NCBI GenBank assembly: GCA_964247975.1
Contig: CAXTWH010000004.1
Coordinates: 98,868-162,867, forward strand
Length of the DNA: 64,000 nucleotides
DNA from: KBS-96 sp964247975
GTDB lineage: Bacteria; Acidobacteriota; Terriglobia; Bryobacterales; Bryobacteraceae
Reading direction: 5' to 3'
Position numbers and translations under genes: made by a program
Notes under the pieces: generated by a model
The model's input: only the letters and a program-made list of their open reading frames with translations
Database searches by the model: none
What the model was told of the DNA's origin: nothing
Shown: in pieces, positions 8,072 to 16,826 of the stretch
How the letters are laid out: the number at the start of each line of letters is the position of its first letter
Position numbering within the stretch: position 1 is the first letter of the stretch

Positions 8072-9846
8072 TTCGAGACTTGGAACGCTTTTTCGAGCGA
8101 GTATGCTTTGCCGTTAGCATTGATGGCATTGATGCGGACGTTCAAAATAGCGGGATTGGTGGTCAGCAAGTAAGCCGGAATACTGAGCGCGCCTTCAGCA
8201 CCAACGCCGATAATGCGCGGTCCTTCGTTGCTTGCCACCACTTCGCCAATCCATACATATTGCATGGTCCGCGTTGCTCGATTAGTTTTCTTGAGTTTAA
8301 TCTGGTATTTGATCGGCTTTGTGCCGTCCAAATCCTGAGCGGAAGGGATAGCCACATCAAACGGCAGCCTCAACGGATTGAGTTCCACATCCTGCACCGG
8401 CGCGGGCATGGATTCAAATTTGTAGCTTTTCAGCATCCCTTCTTTCTGGCCATCTCGTGGGACCTGTAAAATCCAATCGCCTGTTGTGGATGGCGTTGTT
8501 TCGCTGTAGGTATCTTGTTTCACATCCTTCAAGTCAATGATTTCGCCGGTGCGCGGATTAATCCAGTGCGGGTTGTATTTGTGTTTTTCCGGGAATTCGA
8601 TTTCCACCGCGCCCGGGTGTTCCGCATAAAGCAGATATTCAACATTTTCCAACCCCGCCGCGCGTGCGTTATCCACATCGAAGAAAGGCTCAAATTCCCA
8701 GTGGCGAACGCCGGGCATAATCGTAAACCAGACTTTCATTGCTTGCACATTCGCCGGATTTTGAATGGCTTGGTAGCTCACCGTAGGATATTCGCCGCTG
8801 GCAGTGGCGGACCAAAGCTCATGCCGGAATTCATCCGGTTGCGCGCTTTGGATTACATGTATCTGAGGCGCAGCGGTGGTTTGCCGCTCCACCGCGCCTA
8901 GCTGCGCGTTGGGCGAGGCTTCCACAATAAAATTTTCCCAACCGTCGCGCAGCAGCATGGAAGAAGTCATGCGGGCATCAGTGGAGCGTGGATGGCGAAA
9001 GCTGTCGAATTTCTGGAGCAGCGATCCGATGTCTTTCAGCAAATCACGAGTTCCTGCTCCATCTTCGAATGCTTCCACGCCTTGCCAGGTGACGTTCAGC
9101 GGCGCGTACCGGCTTACTACGTGGCGGATAAGAGCCGCACGCTCATCCCAATTCTCCATTCCGTTGGCGCGGAGAAAAGGCTGATCGGCTAGCACTAAGT
9201 CCAGCACCAGATTCTGTTCATGGGCATAAAGCAGGCGATCATCAAGCTTTTCAAAATAGGTGGAATCCGGTAGGCCATCTTTGGTCAGCGGGTGCAGGGC
9301 ACCACTGCCGGTAAGCACCACGCCGCGTAGATGAGTAAAACCCTCCTGCTTGCGGGTTTGAACAAATTGTTGAAACGCGTTCAGGTCAAGCGTAAGCCAA
9401 GGCACTTCCACCGATGACCACAAATGCGGCTGCTTGTCATCGGTCCACCAATGCCGCACATTGGCTACGCTCACAAAACCGTGACTGTTGTTTTCCGCCA
9501 CGGAAAACTTTGCTTCCCGCACTTCAAAACGTTTGATGTCGGAAGTGACCCGGTAAAACCAGTTGCCGCTTTGGTTCGGAGTAAATCGGGCGCGCAGAAT
9601 GCGTCCCCCGCTCCAGAAAGCGCGAACCAGAAAAGTGGTCTGGTCAGGGCCGCGAAATTCCACATTCAACAATTCGTCCCGATAAGCCGATCTCCCGGCG
9701 GGCAGTTCGTTTGCGCTCCATTCAAAACGGAGTTCACACGGGCTATATTTTGGAACGCCGGCATCGCAGGAAGGCAGCGCCGCGCCATACGCGGTAAACA
9801 CCACTGCTGAAAACAGCACCAGACAAGCACCAGCAATCTCGCGCAT
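8068..9846 (-). CDS. Secreted DUF5060-type protein with glycoside-hydrolase-like barrel
   Basis: Predicted exported protein of 592 residues. I take the ATG at 9846 because it places a clear signal peptide first (REIAGACLVLFSAVVFTAYG, then cleavage near ALP). Residues about 25-120 look like a DUF5060 beta-sandwich (FEWSANELPAGR, NVEFRGPD, RARFTPNQSGNWFYRV). A barrel region resembling DUF4038/GH families follows, opening with GFVSVANVRHWWTDDKQPHLW. The C-terminal 120 residues form a fibronectin-like beta region. Such proteins usually act on polysaccharides outside the cytoplasm, but I see no unambiguous pair of catalytic acids. It precedes tsaB with a 4-bp overlap, an odd partner for a tRNA-modification gene. 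Domain assignment fairly firm, activity unknown. Confidence 0.7.
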   Translation of the reverse strand: MREIAGACLVLFSAVVFTAYGAALPSCDAGVPKYSPCELRFEWSANELPAGRSAYRDELLNVEFRGPDQTTFLVRAFWSGGRILRARFTPNQSGNWFYRVTSDIKRFEVREAKFSVAENNSHGFVSVANVRHWWTDDKQPHLWSSVEVPWLTLDLNAFQQFVQTRKQEGFTHLRGVVLTGSGALHPLTKDGLPDSTYFEKLDDRLLYAHEQNLVLDLVLADQPFLRANGMENWDERAALIRHVVSRYAPLNVTWQGVEAFEDGAGTRDLLKDIGSLLQKFDSFRHPRSTDARMTSSMLLRDGWENFIVEASPNAQLGAVERQTTAAPQIHVIQSAQPDEFRHELWSATASGEYPTVSYQAIQNPANVQAMKVWFTIMPGVRHWEFEPFFDVDNARAAGLENVEYLLYAEHPGAVEIEFPEKHKYNPHWINPRTGEIIDLKDVKQDTYSETTPSTTGDWILQVPRDGQKEGMLKSYKFESMPAPVQDVELNPLRLPFDVAIPSAQDLDGTKPIKYQIKLKKTNRATRTMQYVWIGEVVASNEGPRIIGVGAEGALSIPAYLLTTNPAILNVRINAINANGKAYSLEKAFQVSK

Positions 9847-10195
9847 AAACCAACAGGGTACCGCGATGTGCTGCAACGACAAACCTTTACACGCTGCCTA
9901 CAATTGAGGACCGTAAAACTGTTTCGAAAGCAGGATTCTAATAACCAGGGTAGGAGCATCTCAAAAGCTTTCTCCCACAAAAACCAGACTCCGATTTTCG
10001 GTGGCGCACCCCACATCCCCAACCCTCCGCCGGGAAGTACTTGGGGGAAGTAATCTGGAATATACAAGGTCTACTTTCCCTGAGCCAGCTTGCGGTGAAC
10101 TGAATAAAAATTGGTACGGAAACGTGATTTTAGAACAAAACAACTTATCAAGCGCGGTGTTTGATGATCTTGGATTGCATCAAACAGGCGACAGC
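9847..10195. other. Intergenic spacer between divergent genes
   Basis: About 350 bp separate the DUF5060 gene (minus) from the response-regulator gene (plus). An open frame runs in phase with the regulator from 10001, but it encodes a compositionally odd, proline-rich leader with no receiver-domain similarity, so I do not treat it as coding. No convincing promoter, terminator or RNA gene was found. The segment around 10000-10060 is rich in C on the plus strand and unlike its surroundings. Confidence 0.4.
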
Positions 10196-10924
10196 ATGGA
10201 AACAGATAACAAAACCGCTGGGCGACGCTTATTAATTGTTGACGATGATACGGAACTAGGCGAGCTTCTAGGCGAGTTCCTCGTGAATGAAGGTTTTACG
10301 TTGGAATTTGCGCACGACGGCAATTCCGGTTTGAAAAAGGCTCTGGCCGGGAACTATTCGCTGATTGTTCTGGATGTAATGCTTCCCGGGCTGAACGGCT
10401 TTGAACTGCTACGCCAGCTTCGAACGCAGTCGCCGGTTCCGGTGCTGATGCTGACTGCTCGCGGCGATGATGTGGACCGCATTGTGGGACTGGAAATCGG
10501 AGCCGACGATTATCTGCCGAAGCCATTCAACCCGCGTGAATTGATTGCGCGAGTTCACGCCGTACTTCGCCGCTCGCAAGGGCTGGCGGAAAGCGCTACT
10601 GCCGATGGCGAAAGCCTGCAAGTGGGCGATGTGGAACTGGACCCGCGCTCCCGCGTTGTGCGCCGCGCCGGAGAACTGATTGAACTGACAACGGCTGAAT
10701 TCGACCTCCTGCGGGTTCTGCTGCAACAAGCCGGGCAGGTGGTTCCCCGGGAACAGTTGTTTCAGGAAGTGCTAGGCCGCGAATTTGCAGTTTTTGACCG
10801 CAGCATTGATAATCACGTCAGTAGCATCCGGCGTAAACTCGGTTCACGGATGAATGGCGTGGATCGGATAAAATCGGTGCGGAATATCGGTTATCAGTAT
10901 GCGGTTGTTTCTGATCCGGCTTGA
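10196..10924 (+). CDS. OmpR/CpxR-family response regulator
   Basis: Two-component transcription factor. Residues about 10-125 are the receiver: acidic pocket VDDD, phosphoacceptor Asp60 in LIVLDVMLPG, switch Thr in LTARGDD and Lys in LPKPFNPREL. Residues about 140-240 form the winged-helix DNA-binding domain (LTTAEFDLLRVLLQ, RSIDNHVSSIRRKLG, IKSVRNIGYQY). The ATG at 10196 gives 242 residues and puts the receiver fold right at the start, although the frame stays open to 10001; the ribosome site is weak (CAGG seven bases before). The kinase gene begins 8 bp downstream. The pair resembles CpxRA-type envelope-stress systems, but the signal is not shown by the sequence. Confidence 0.93.
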   Translation: METDNKTAGRRLLIVDDDTELGELLGEFLVNEGFTLEFAHDGNSGLKKALAGNYSLIVLDVMLPGLNGFELLRQLRTQSPVPVLMLTARGDDVDRIVGLEIGADDYLPKPFNPRELIARVHAVLRRSQGLAESATADGESLQVGDVELDPRSRVVRRAGELIELTTAEFDLLRVLLQQAGQVVPREQLFQEVLGREFAVFDRSIDNHVSSIRRKLGSRMNGVDRIKSVRNIGYQYAVVSDPA

Positions 10925-10932
10925 GAGTTTGA

Positions 10933-12375
10933 TTGCGTAGTCTTTTCATCCGTATATTTCTTTGGTTCTGGGCTGCTACCGTCCTGTTGGTTGCTGTTCT
11001 GCTAGGCAGTGTTTATCTGACCCAGCCTGATCCTCAGACTCCCCATTGGCGAGCCCTGACGCGCAGTTTTCTAGCGCTTTACGCTCAACAAGCGGCGCAA
11101 AGCTACGAATCACACGGCTGCATTGGCTTGCAGAGCGTTTTTGAAAGCAGCCCGTTTCCGGCCTTCGCCCATCACCGTGCATTAACCGACCAGTTGGGAC
11201 ACAGTGTTTGCGGAGCGCAAAATTCCCCGCAGTTGACCTCCTTCGCCCATCGTGCTGCTGCCGCTTCGTCCTCGGTGTTCCTGCGGGAAACAGATTCTGT
11301 ATTAACCGCCACCAAGGTGCGCGGCTCATCCGGAGCCACGTATGTTTTGCTGCTTGATCTGCCGCACTTCCGGCCTCCCAATCCTCTTGCGCTGCCGATT
11401 CGCATCTGGATTGTCCGTATTCTGGCCCTTCTGATTACTGCTGGTTTAGTCTGCTACGGCTTGGCCCGCCACTTTGCTGCTCCTATTCGACGGCTGCGCG
11501 CTGTCGCTAGACGCTTTGCTACTGGGGACTTAAAAGCCCGTGTAGGTAAAGATCCGCTTTTAAAACGGCGCGACGAAGTAGCGGAACTGGGGCGGGATTT
11601 CGATGAAATGGCTCGCCGTATTGAAGAACTGGTAACGCGGCAGGAACAGCTTCTGCAATCGCAACGGCGGCTTCTCGGAGATATTTCGCACGAACTGCGA
11701 TCGCCGCTGACGCGCTTGGGGCTGGCTTCCGGCTTGTTGCAGCGCAAAGTGGGCGAGGATGCTCAGCCCTTGTTGAAACGCATTGACCTGGAATCGGAGC
11801 GCTTGAATGCTTTAATCGGCCAGCTTCTGGCGTTGGCTCGGCTGGATGCCGCTTCAACGCCTGAGCTAACGGAAACACTGGATCTGCAAAGCCTTTTGAA
11901 GGATGTTGTGGACGATGCCGCTTTTGAAGCCGCTTCCCGTAATGTGCAGATCGATTATGAAGCTCATGAAAACTGCTTTGTTCCTGGCATAGCCAATCTG
12001 CTGCGAAGCGCGTTTGACAACATTCTGCGAAATGCCATTCGCTACACGGCTCCGGAAACAGTGGTGAAAGTGGAACTGGAATGTTTCGCTGATTGCCCTT
12101 CTGTAATCGTCAGCGATGAAGGGCCCGGCATCCCGGAGAAAGACCTGCCTCATATCTTTGAGCCATTTTACCGCGTGGCCGAAGCGCGCGACCGTAAAAG
12201 CGGCGGAACCGGCTTGGGTCTGGCTATTACCGAGCGGACTATCCGGCTGCATGGAGGAACGATAGAAGCATTGAATCGCCCGAAAGGCGGCTTATCGGTT
12301 TGTGTCAGCTTTGCTGCTGTTCAGAACACGAAGCCGCAGCAGGCGACGGCACTTTCGGACGCTGTTGTTTCGTAA
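10933..12375 (+). CDS. Sensor histidine kinase, CpxA-like
   Basis: Inner-membrane kinase of 480 residues paired with the preceding regulator. A transmembrane helix at about 8-28 and another at about 156-178 frame a periplasmic sensor region of some 125 residues. That region contains two cysteines (HGCIG and SVCGA) that could form a disulfide. HAMP follows (about 180-232). The phosphoacceptor His253 is in LGDISHELRSPLTRLG, and the ATPase domain shows NAIRYTAPE (N box), SDEGPGIPEKDLPHIFEPFYR (G1/F boxes, quoted in part) and GGTGLGLAIT (G2). Translation starts at TTG 10933. The fold is complete and should be active. Confidence 0.92.
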   Translation: MRSLFIRIFLWFWAATVLLVAVLLGSVYLTQPDPQTPHWRALTRSFLALYAQQAAQSYESHGCIGLQSVFESSPFPAFAHHRALTDQLGHSVCGAQNSPQLTSFAHRAAAASSSVFLRETDSVLTATKVRGSSGATYVLLLDLPHFRPPNPLALPIRIWIVRILALLITAGLVCYGLARHFAAPIRRLRAVARRFATGDLKARVGKDPLLKRRDEVAELGRDFDEMARRIEELVTRQEQLLQSQRRLLGDISHELRSPLTRLGLASGLLQRKVGEDAQPLLKRIDLESERLNALIGQLLALARLDAASTPELTETLDLQSLLKDVVDDAAFEAASRNVQIDYEAHENCFVPGIANLLRSAFDNILRNAIRYTAPETVVKVELECFADCPSVIVSDEGPGIPEKDLPHIFEPFYRVAEARDRKSGGTGLGLAITERTIRLHGGTIEALNRPKGGLSVCVSFAAVQNTKPQQATALSDAVVS

Positions 12376-12393
12376 AACAGGCAATAAGGAAAC

Positions 12394-12591
12394 TCAAAAC
12401 AAATCCCCACGCGCCGTGTCTCTTTGCGCTGCCTCTACCTGAAACTGTTTTCGTTCCTCATCCGGAATAGCATCAAACAAAGCGAGCACGTGTTTCATCG
12501 TAGGAGGGTTTGGGAACAGAAGCACGTCCCCTGTTTGCTCGTCTTTACGGATGTAAACTTCCTGAACGTCGAAATGGCAGTTCCATACCAA
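12394..12591 (-). pseudogene. VapB/AbrB-type antitoxin fragment, N-terminus missing
   Basis: The 65-residue frame carries DVQEVYIRKDEQTGDVLLFPNP, which resembles the second half of a VapB-type AbrB DNA-binding fold, then a tail ending in DTARGDLF that looks like a toxin-binding arm. The first half of the swapped-hairpin domain (the usual GRSQAVRLP-like stretch) is absent. The only in-frame start is a TTG directly before the remnant, and I could not recover the missing half in another frame. No PIN-domain toxin lies on either side. I read it as a decayed antitoxin, though a short functional protein is possible. Residue motif quoted in shortened form from the middle of the frame. Confidence 0.5.
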
Positions 12592-12606
12592 TTAAAATTG
12601 TAGCTG

Positions 12607-13098
12607 GTGAGTTTAAACAAGAATCGCATTTGGATGGCAGCCATCGTTTCAGCGATTTTTATGGCTGCCATGTTTTGGAATCCTGTTACGTTCGGCAATC
12701 CGCCTACTGATCATTCCAAAACTCTGGAAAACCAGTTACACCCTCCAGCGTCTGTCGCTGCGGTGCTTCAGCGATCCTGTTATGATTGCCACGGAAACAA
12801 AACGCGCTGGCCTTGGTACACGCACTTCCGGCCTGTCTCCGACTGGGTTCAGCAGGATGTTTTAGCTGGCAGAACGGCGTTGAACTTTTCGGAATGGTCC
12901 GTTCAAACCAGAAATGACCGGAACTTACAAAACAGAACACTCGAAACTTCCTGTGCTTCGATGCAAGCCGGCATGATGCCGCCCGGCTATTATTTATATC
13001 TGCATCCTGACGCCAAACTCACCAACCGCGATGTGCGCGCCGTATGCGAATGGACGCGGGAGCAGGCAGCAACCATCACCGGTTTTAATAAACCGTAA
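12607..13098 (+). CDS. Haem-binding domain protein (single CxxCH)
   Basis: Small exported or membrane-anchored protein, 163 residues, of the haem-binding domain family (Haem_bd, PF14376 type). An N-terminal helix (IWMAAIVSAIFMAAMFW) is a signal anchor. The c-type haem site is SCYDCHGNKTRWPWYTH, followed by the family-typical PVSDWVQQDVLAGRTALNFSEW. A further MPPGYY segment may supply the distal methionine ligand. It starts at GTG 12607 and its 3' end overlaps the convergent gene by 14 bp. It is likely periplasmic; electron-transfer partner unknown. Confidence 0.8.
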   Translation: MSLNKNRIWMAAIVSAIFMAAMFWNPVTFGNPPTDHSKTLENQLHPPASVAAVLQRSCYDCHGNKTRWPWYTHFRPVSDWVQQDVLAGRTALNFSEWSVQTRNDRNLQNRTLETSCASMQAGMMPPGYYLYLHPDAKLTNRDVRAVCEWTREQAATITGFNKP

Positions 13099-13576
13099 AG
13101 CAAAACGCCAGGTTTTCGCCTTCCGGTGAAAGCGAGTATTCACCGTTCTGCAGATATTCCGCTGCTTCAATTCGATAAAGCCCGGGCGCAAGCGTTCGCA
13201 CGGAAGTGTGAAAGACTTTTAGCCCCTTGCTGCCTTTTTTTCCGATGGAAATCTGCCGCTTGCCGTTATTCACTTCAAATTTGTATAAGCTGAGGCTGGA
13301 AGCTGTCAGCCGTTCCGCAGCCAGCAGAAAGATAGGTTCGGCCAAGGGCGTCCGGGCAGTGGAAGTTTCGCCCTGCACTATAAAGGTGTTCTCATTTTTG
13401 CTGGATGACTGTGAAGCATTCGCTGCCTCGGTTTCAACCAGATTGTCGGCGTGAAGCAGATAAGGAACATCCTTTTTAGGGGGAACAGGACCCGAATATT
13501 TTTCATCCGCGGCGGTGAGAACCGGTAGCGGAATAAGGGCGATTGCTGAAACAAGAGCCTGCCTGCGAGTAAGCAT
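13085..13576 (-). CDS. Exported protein of unknown function
   Basis: No family recognised. The 163-residue protein begins with MLTRRQALVSAIALIPLPVLTA, a signal peptide with twin arginine residues preceded by Thr rather than Ser, so Tat or Sec export is possible; cleavage is likely after TAA. The rest is polar and predicted to be mostly beta (FIVQGETSTARTPLAEPIFLLAA; KFEVNNGKRQISIGKKG), ending in CFTVY. The stretch of Ser/Asn/Lys around residues 55-65 is probably a linker. The tail overlaps the convergent haem-binding protein gene by 14 bp. It may be a small beta-sandwich domain outside the cytoplasm. Confidence 0.65.
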   Translation of the reverse strand: MLTRRQALVSAIALIPLPVLTAADEKYSGPVPPKKDVPYLLHADNLVETEAANASQSSSKNENTFIVQGETSTARTPLAEPIFLLAAERLTASSLSLYKFEVNNGKRQISIGKKGSKGLKVFHTSVRTLAPGLYRIEAAEYLQNGEYSLSPEGENLAFCFTVY

Positions 13577-13610
13577 AAACTTAGTTTCCCATTGGCGCGT
13601 AAGCCAGGGT

Positions 13611-14279
13611 TTACTTTATGGAAGACGTTTGCCGGGCCAGCCAGGATTCAAGCTGCGGATCTTGAAAATTGCTGATTACCAGATCCACATTGTCAAAAAT
13701 TGTTGGAATCGTCTCCACGCCAACAGTCCTCATGCCGGCCGCTTTTCCGGCGGCAGCCCCGACCGGGGAATCTTCAAACACAATGCACTGTTCCGGTTGA
13801 AGATTCAGTTTGCGCGCGGCCAGCAGGTAAATATCCGGAAACGGCTTCGGTCTTTCCACTTCTGTACCGTCTACCAGCACGTCAAAGTAAGATCGAAAAC
13901 CCAACCGGTCCAGGGTGAAATCAATATTCGCGCGTTCCGCATTGGAGCCGATCGCCTTGGGAACATCAGGATAACGTTCAAGAAACTCGGTGATTCCGGC
14001 AATACGATAGGATTCCATTTCTTCCGCCATCAGTTGACGGAACAAACGCTCCTTCGCCGCGCCATGCTCGAACACAACATTGTCCGGCAGGTTGTCTGCA
14101 ATCAGCTCGCGAACCAGTTCAGGATTGCGCTTGCCGTGCATTTTTGCTTCCAGATCGTCCACTTTCAAACCCAGTTTTTCGAGGTAGATTTCCCACGATT
14201 TCGTATGGAGCGGCATGGAATTAATCAACACTCCATCCATGTCGAAAAGAAAGCCGATCGGCGGCGCGGATGTGTTCAC
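13611..14279 (-). CDS. HAD-superfamily hydrolase, beta-phosphoglucomutase-like
   Basis: Phosphatase or phosphomutase of HAD subfamily IA. Motif I FLFDMDGVLINS carries the nucleophilic Asp and the acid/base Asp two residues later. A helical cap follows (MPLHTKSWEIYLEKLGL), then AIGSNAERANI (motif II Ser), KPFPDIYLLAARKL (motif III Lys) and CIVFEDSPVGAAAGKAAGM (motif IV). The DMDGVL plus a HTKSW-type cap resembles beta-phosphoglucomutase and related sugar phosphatases. The frame is open to 14384, but the GTG at 14279 puts motif I at the N-terminus and gives 222 residues. The gene is divergent from the AsmA-like gene. Substrate unknown. Confidence 0.85.
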   Translation of the reverse strand: MNTSAPPIGFLFDMDGVLINSMPLHTKSWEIYLEKLGLKVDDLEAKMHGKRNPELVRELIADNLPDNVVFEHGAAKERLFRQLMAEEMESYRIAGITEFLERYPDVPKAIGSNAERANIDFTLDRLGFRSYFDVLVDGTEVERPKPFPDIYLLAARKLNLQPEQCIVFEDSPVGAAAGKAAGMRTVGVETIPTIFDNVDLVISNFQDPQLESWLARQTSSIK

Positions 14280-14341
14280 GGCGATGAGAATAGCATGGGC
14301 GAGGAAAATTCTGATTGAATTCGAAGCGGCAGCGGAAACGG

Positions 14342-14347
14342 TATAAT
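14342..14347 (+). promoter_or_regulatory. Consensus -10 box (TATAAT) before the AsmA-like gene
   Basis: A perfect TATAAT lies 41 bp upstream of the GTG at 14388. No good -35 at 16-18 bp is visible: TTCGAA is 16 bp upstream, and a better TTGAAT sits at 21 bp. It overlaps the unused upstream part of the HAD frame, which supports the later start chosen there. Confidence 0.4.
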
Positions 14348-14387
14348 CAGGATCGAAGTCCGAGAGTCCATTCACGCAAGCCAAACA

Positions 14388-16817
14388 GTGGATCTATCAA
14401 CCGCCGGTCAGCCCATTCCTAAAGCACCAAGTTCCGCCCGGTCTTTGTTTGTCCGTTTAGGTTTCAAATACCTGTTATTTGGATTAGGATTAGTGTTGCT
14501 GTTAGGATTGATTGCGCCATTCGTTAGTGTGGGCGCTTATCGCGGACAGATTCAGAAACTGCTGGAGCTGTCTTTAGGAAGACCAGTAATGCTCGGTAAA
14601 ACTAGCTTTACTCTGTTTTCCGGGCCGGGATTTTCGATTGAAGGCGTCACCATCGGCGAAGATCCGCGTTATGGAATTGAGCCCTGCGCTTATGTGCCGA
14701 CGCTGATAGCCAGAATTCGCGTGGAAAAGCTGCTGCTAGGCCGGATTGAACTGGCTGAACTGCGGTTGATTGAACCAACGTTGAATCTGGTGAAACAAAG
14801 CAACGGCGATTGGAACATTCTGGACATTCTGCAGCGGCTGGGCAGCCGGAATTCTTTTTCGGGGCGATTTCTTCCGGCAGTGGAGATTTCCGATGCGCGT
14901 TTGAACTTTAAACTGGGGCTGCGGAAGACCCTGTTGTATGTTGATAACGCCAACGTGGCTGCTTACCCGGAAGCTTCCGGCAAAGTGCGCGTCCGGTTTG
15001 AAGGATCGCCGTTCCGGTCGGACCGCAGCGGGCATGGATTCGGCGTGATCCGTGGATCGGCCAACTGGTATCTGAAACCTCCAGCCGCGAATGCCAACAA
15101 GCTTGAAGCGGATTTGATTCTGGAGCGGACCGACCTGAGTGAAACCACTGCTTTGATAGAAGGCTACGATGTGGGAGTTCATGGAGCGGTGAGTTCGCGC
15201 TTAAGCGTGTCCGGTCCTGAAAACGCTTTGGCAATCAATGGCGATCTGCGACTGGAAAATGTTCATCGGTGGGATCTGCTTTCGGCTTCCGGCGAGGATT
15301 GGCATGTGCAATTTCAAGGGCTGGTTGATTTAGCGCAGCAGAAAGCGCAATTGGAAACGCTTCGGTCCGGTTTGAATGGTGCGGTTCCAGTAGTGCTGCA
15401 AGTAAAGGCCAATAATTTTCTGAAGCAGCCGTTATGGTCTGTGCTGGCGCAACTGCAACAGGCTCCGGCGCAGAATCTGCTTCCGTTGGCTGCCAGATTG
15501 GGATTGAATTTTCCTGCCGGGCTCACCGCCACGGGCAATGTGGACGGAGTAGTTGGTTATTCAAACCGTTCCGGCTGGAACGGCGGATTGGCGTTGAACC
15601 AGGTGCAAGCTTCCTTGCCGCAATCGACGGTGCTTGATTTTCCCGCAACTGTCCTCAGCATTATCAATGATCATGTTCATGTTTTCCCTTCGGAAGTGAG
15701 AACAAAAACTGGCCTAGCTGGTCAAGTCACGGGCGATTATCTTGTTTCCTCACGGTTATTGAGCTTTGCTTTAAACTTGGCCGGTTCACCGGTGGATTCC
15801 TTGAATCAGATTCTGGGTTCCTGGTTCAATGCTCCGCCGCTGCTCTCTGCCTTGCAGAACGGAACCATTTCAGGAACGCTGCGCTACCACGCAAAAGCTG
15901 CCGCAGAAGCTTTGTGGAATGGGGATTTGCAATTAACAAAAGGGCTGCTTCGCGCTCCTGGTTTAGCCGTGCCGGTACGCGACCTTTCCGCCCGCCTTAG
16001 CCTTGCGAATTTGCAGGTGGATGTTCCTCGTTTTTCCGCAATGGTAGCTGGCACTCCTGTGGGAGGGGAGTATCATTACAATCCCGCTGCGGCGCGCAAA
16101 GAGCGTATTCGTTTGCAAGTCGGCGCTTTGAACCTTGCCGAAATAGAACACGCTTTTTCGGCTTCGCTGACGCCGCAGGATTTTCTTTCCCGCCTGCGAT
16201 GGAGTCGGCGCGCTGTGCCCGCCTGGCTCGCTGATCGTAACCTCGAAGCCGATGTTTCCGTGAATCATCTGTTGTCAGATGGCGTTGATTTCGGCGCTTT
16301 GAAAGGACGTTTTTTCTGGTCCGGCCCGGCGGTCCAGATTGCTGCTTTACAAATTGTTTTGCCGCAAGGGCATTTGCGTGCCCAAGGTTCGATCACACTG
16401 AGCAGTGGACATCCCCGTTACCAAATTTCCGGCAGTTTATCGGATTATCCTTTCAAGAATGGTCTGCTCGATGTAAGCGGCCATCTGGAAACAAGCGGCG
16501 AAGGCGAACAAGCTTTGGCTAACCTCCAAGCCTCCGGTGAGTTCAGCGGCAAAGACATCAACGCCGCACCGGATGTGACTTTTTCTAAACTAACCGGAAA
16601 TTATACGCTTACTTTTGCGCCGGGATGGCCCAGCTTAAGTTTGACCGATCTGCAAGCCGAGCAGGCGGAAGAAACCTGGCAGGGATCAGGAACAAGCGAC
16701 AAAACCGGAGCGTTGGTGCTTGATCTGGTAAACGGAACCCGGCAGATGCGGGTGTTGAGCACGATCGATGCTTCGGCTAAACCAGCCGGCCCCGTTTCAG
16801 CAGCAATAGGTAAGTAA
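14388..16817 (+). CDS. AsmA-family / intermembrane lipid-transfer-like protein
   Basis: Large protein of 809 residues anchored in the inner membrane by one helix (FKYLLFGLGLVLLLGLIAPF, about residues 27-46). After it comes the AsmA hallmark: YRGQIQKLLELSLGRPVMLGKTSFTLF and GFSIEGVTIGEDP, then ARIRVEKLLLGRIELAELRLIEPTLNLV. The remainder is a long run of beta strands, as expected for the beta-helical groove of AsmA/TamB/YhdP-type proteins. These are thought to help move or balance phospholipids between inner and outer membranes. Start is GTG 14388 with a TATAAT box 41 bp upstream. It stands alone and converges on potD, only 9 bp away, with no visible terminator between. Confidence 0.85.
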   Translation: MDLSTAGQPIPKAPSSARSLFVRLGFKYLLFGLGLVLLLGLIAPFVSVGAYRGQIQKLLELSLGRPVMLGKTSFTLFSGPGFSIEGVTIGEDPRYGIEPCAYVPTLIARIRVEKLLLGRIELAELRLIEPTLNLVKQSNGDWNILDILQRLGSRNSFSGRFLPAVEISDARLNFKLGLRKTLLYVDNANVAAYPEASGKVRVRFEGSPFRSDRSGHGFGVIRGSANWYLKPPAANANKLEADLILERTDLSETTALIEGYDVGVHGAVSSRLSVSGPENALAINGDLRLENVHRWDLLSASGEDWHVQFQGLVDLAQQKAQLETLRSGLNGAVPVVLQVKANNFLKQPLWSVLAQLQQAPAQNLLPLAARLGLNFPAGLTATGNVDGVVGYSNRSGWNGGLALNQVQASLPQSTVLDFPATVLSIINDHVHVFPSEVRTKTGLAGQVTGDYLVSSRLLSFALNLAGSPVDSLNQILGSWFNAPPLLSALQNGTISGTLRYHAKAAAEALWNGDLQLTKGLLRAPGLAVPVRDLSARLSLANLQVDVPRFSAMVAGTPVGGEYHYNPAAARKERIRLQVGALNLAEIEHAFSASLTPQDFLSRLRWSRRAVPAWLADRNLEADVSVNHLLSDGVDFGALKGRFFWSGPAVQIAALQIVLPQGHLRAQGSITLSSGHPRYQISGSLSDYPFKNGLLDVSGHLETSGEGEQALANLQASGEFSGKDINAAPDVTFSKLTGNYTLTFAPGWPSLSLTDLQAEQAEETWQGSGTSDKTGALVLDLVNGTRQMRVLSTIDASAKPAGPVSAAIGK

Positions 16818-16826
16818 ACACTCTCA

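Noticed and set aside
13515..14318. Plus-strand 267-residue open frame
   Set aside because: It lies opposite the HAD phosphatase and exported-protein genes, has a composition rich in His, Arg and Phe, and shows no domain.
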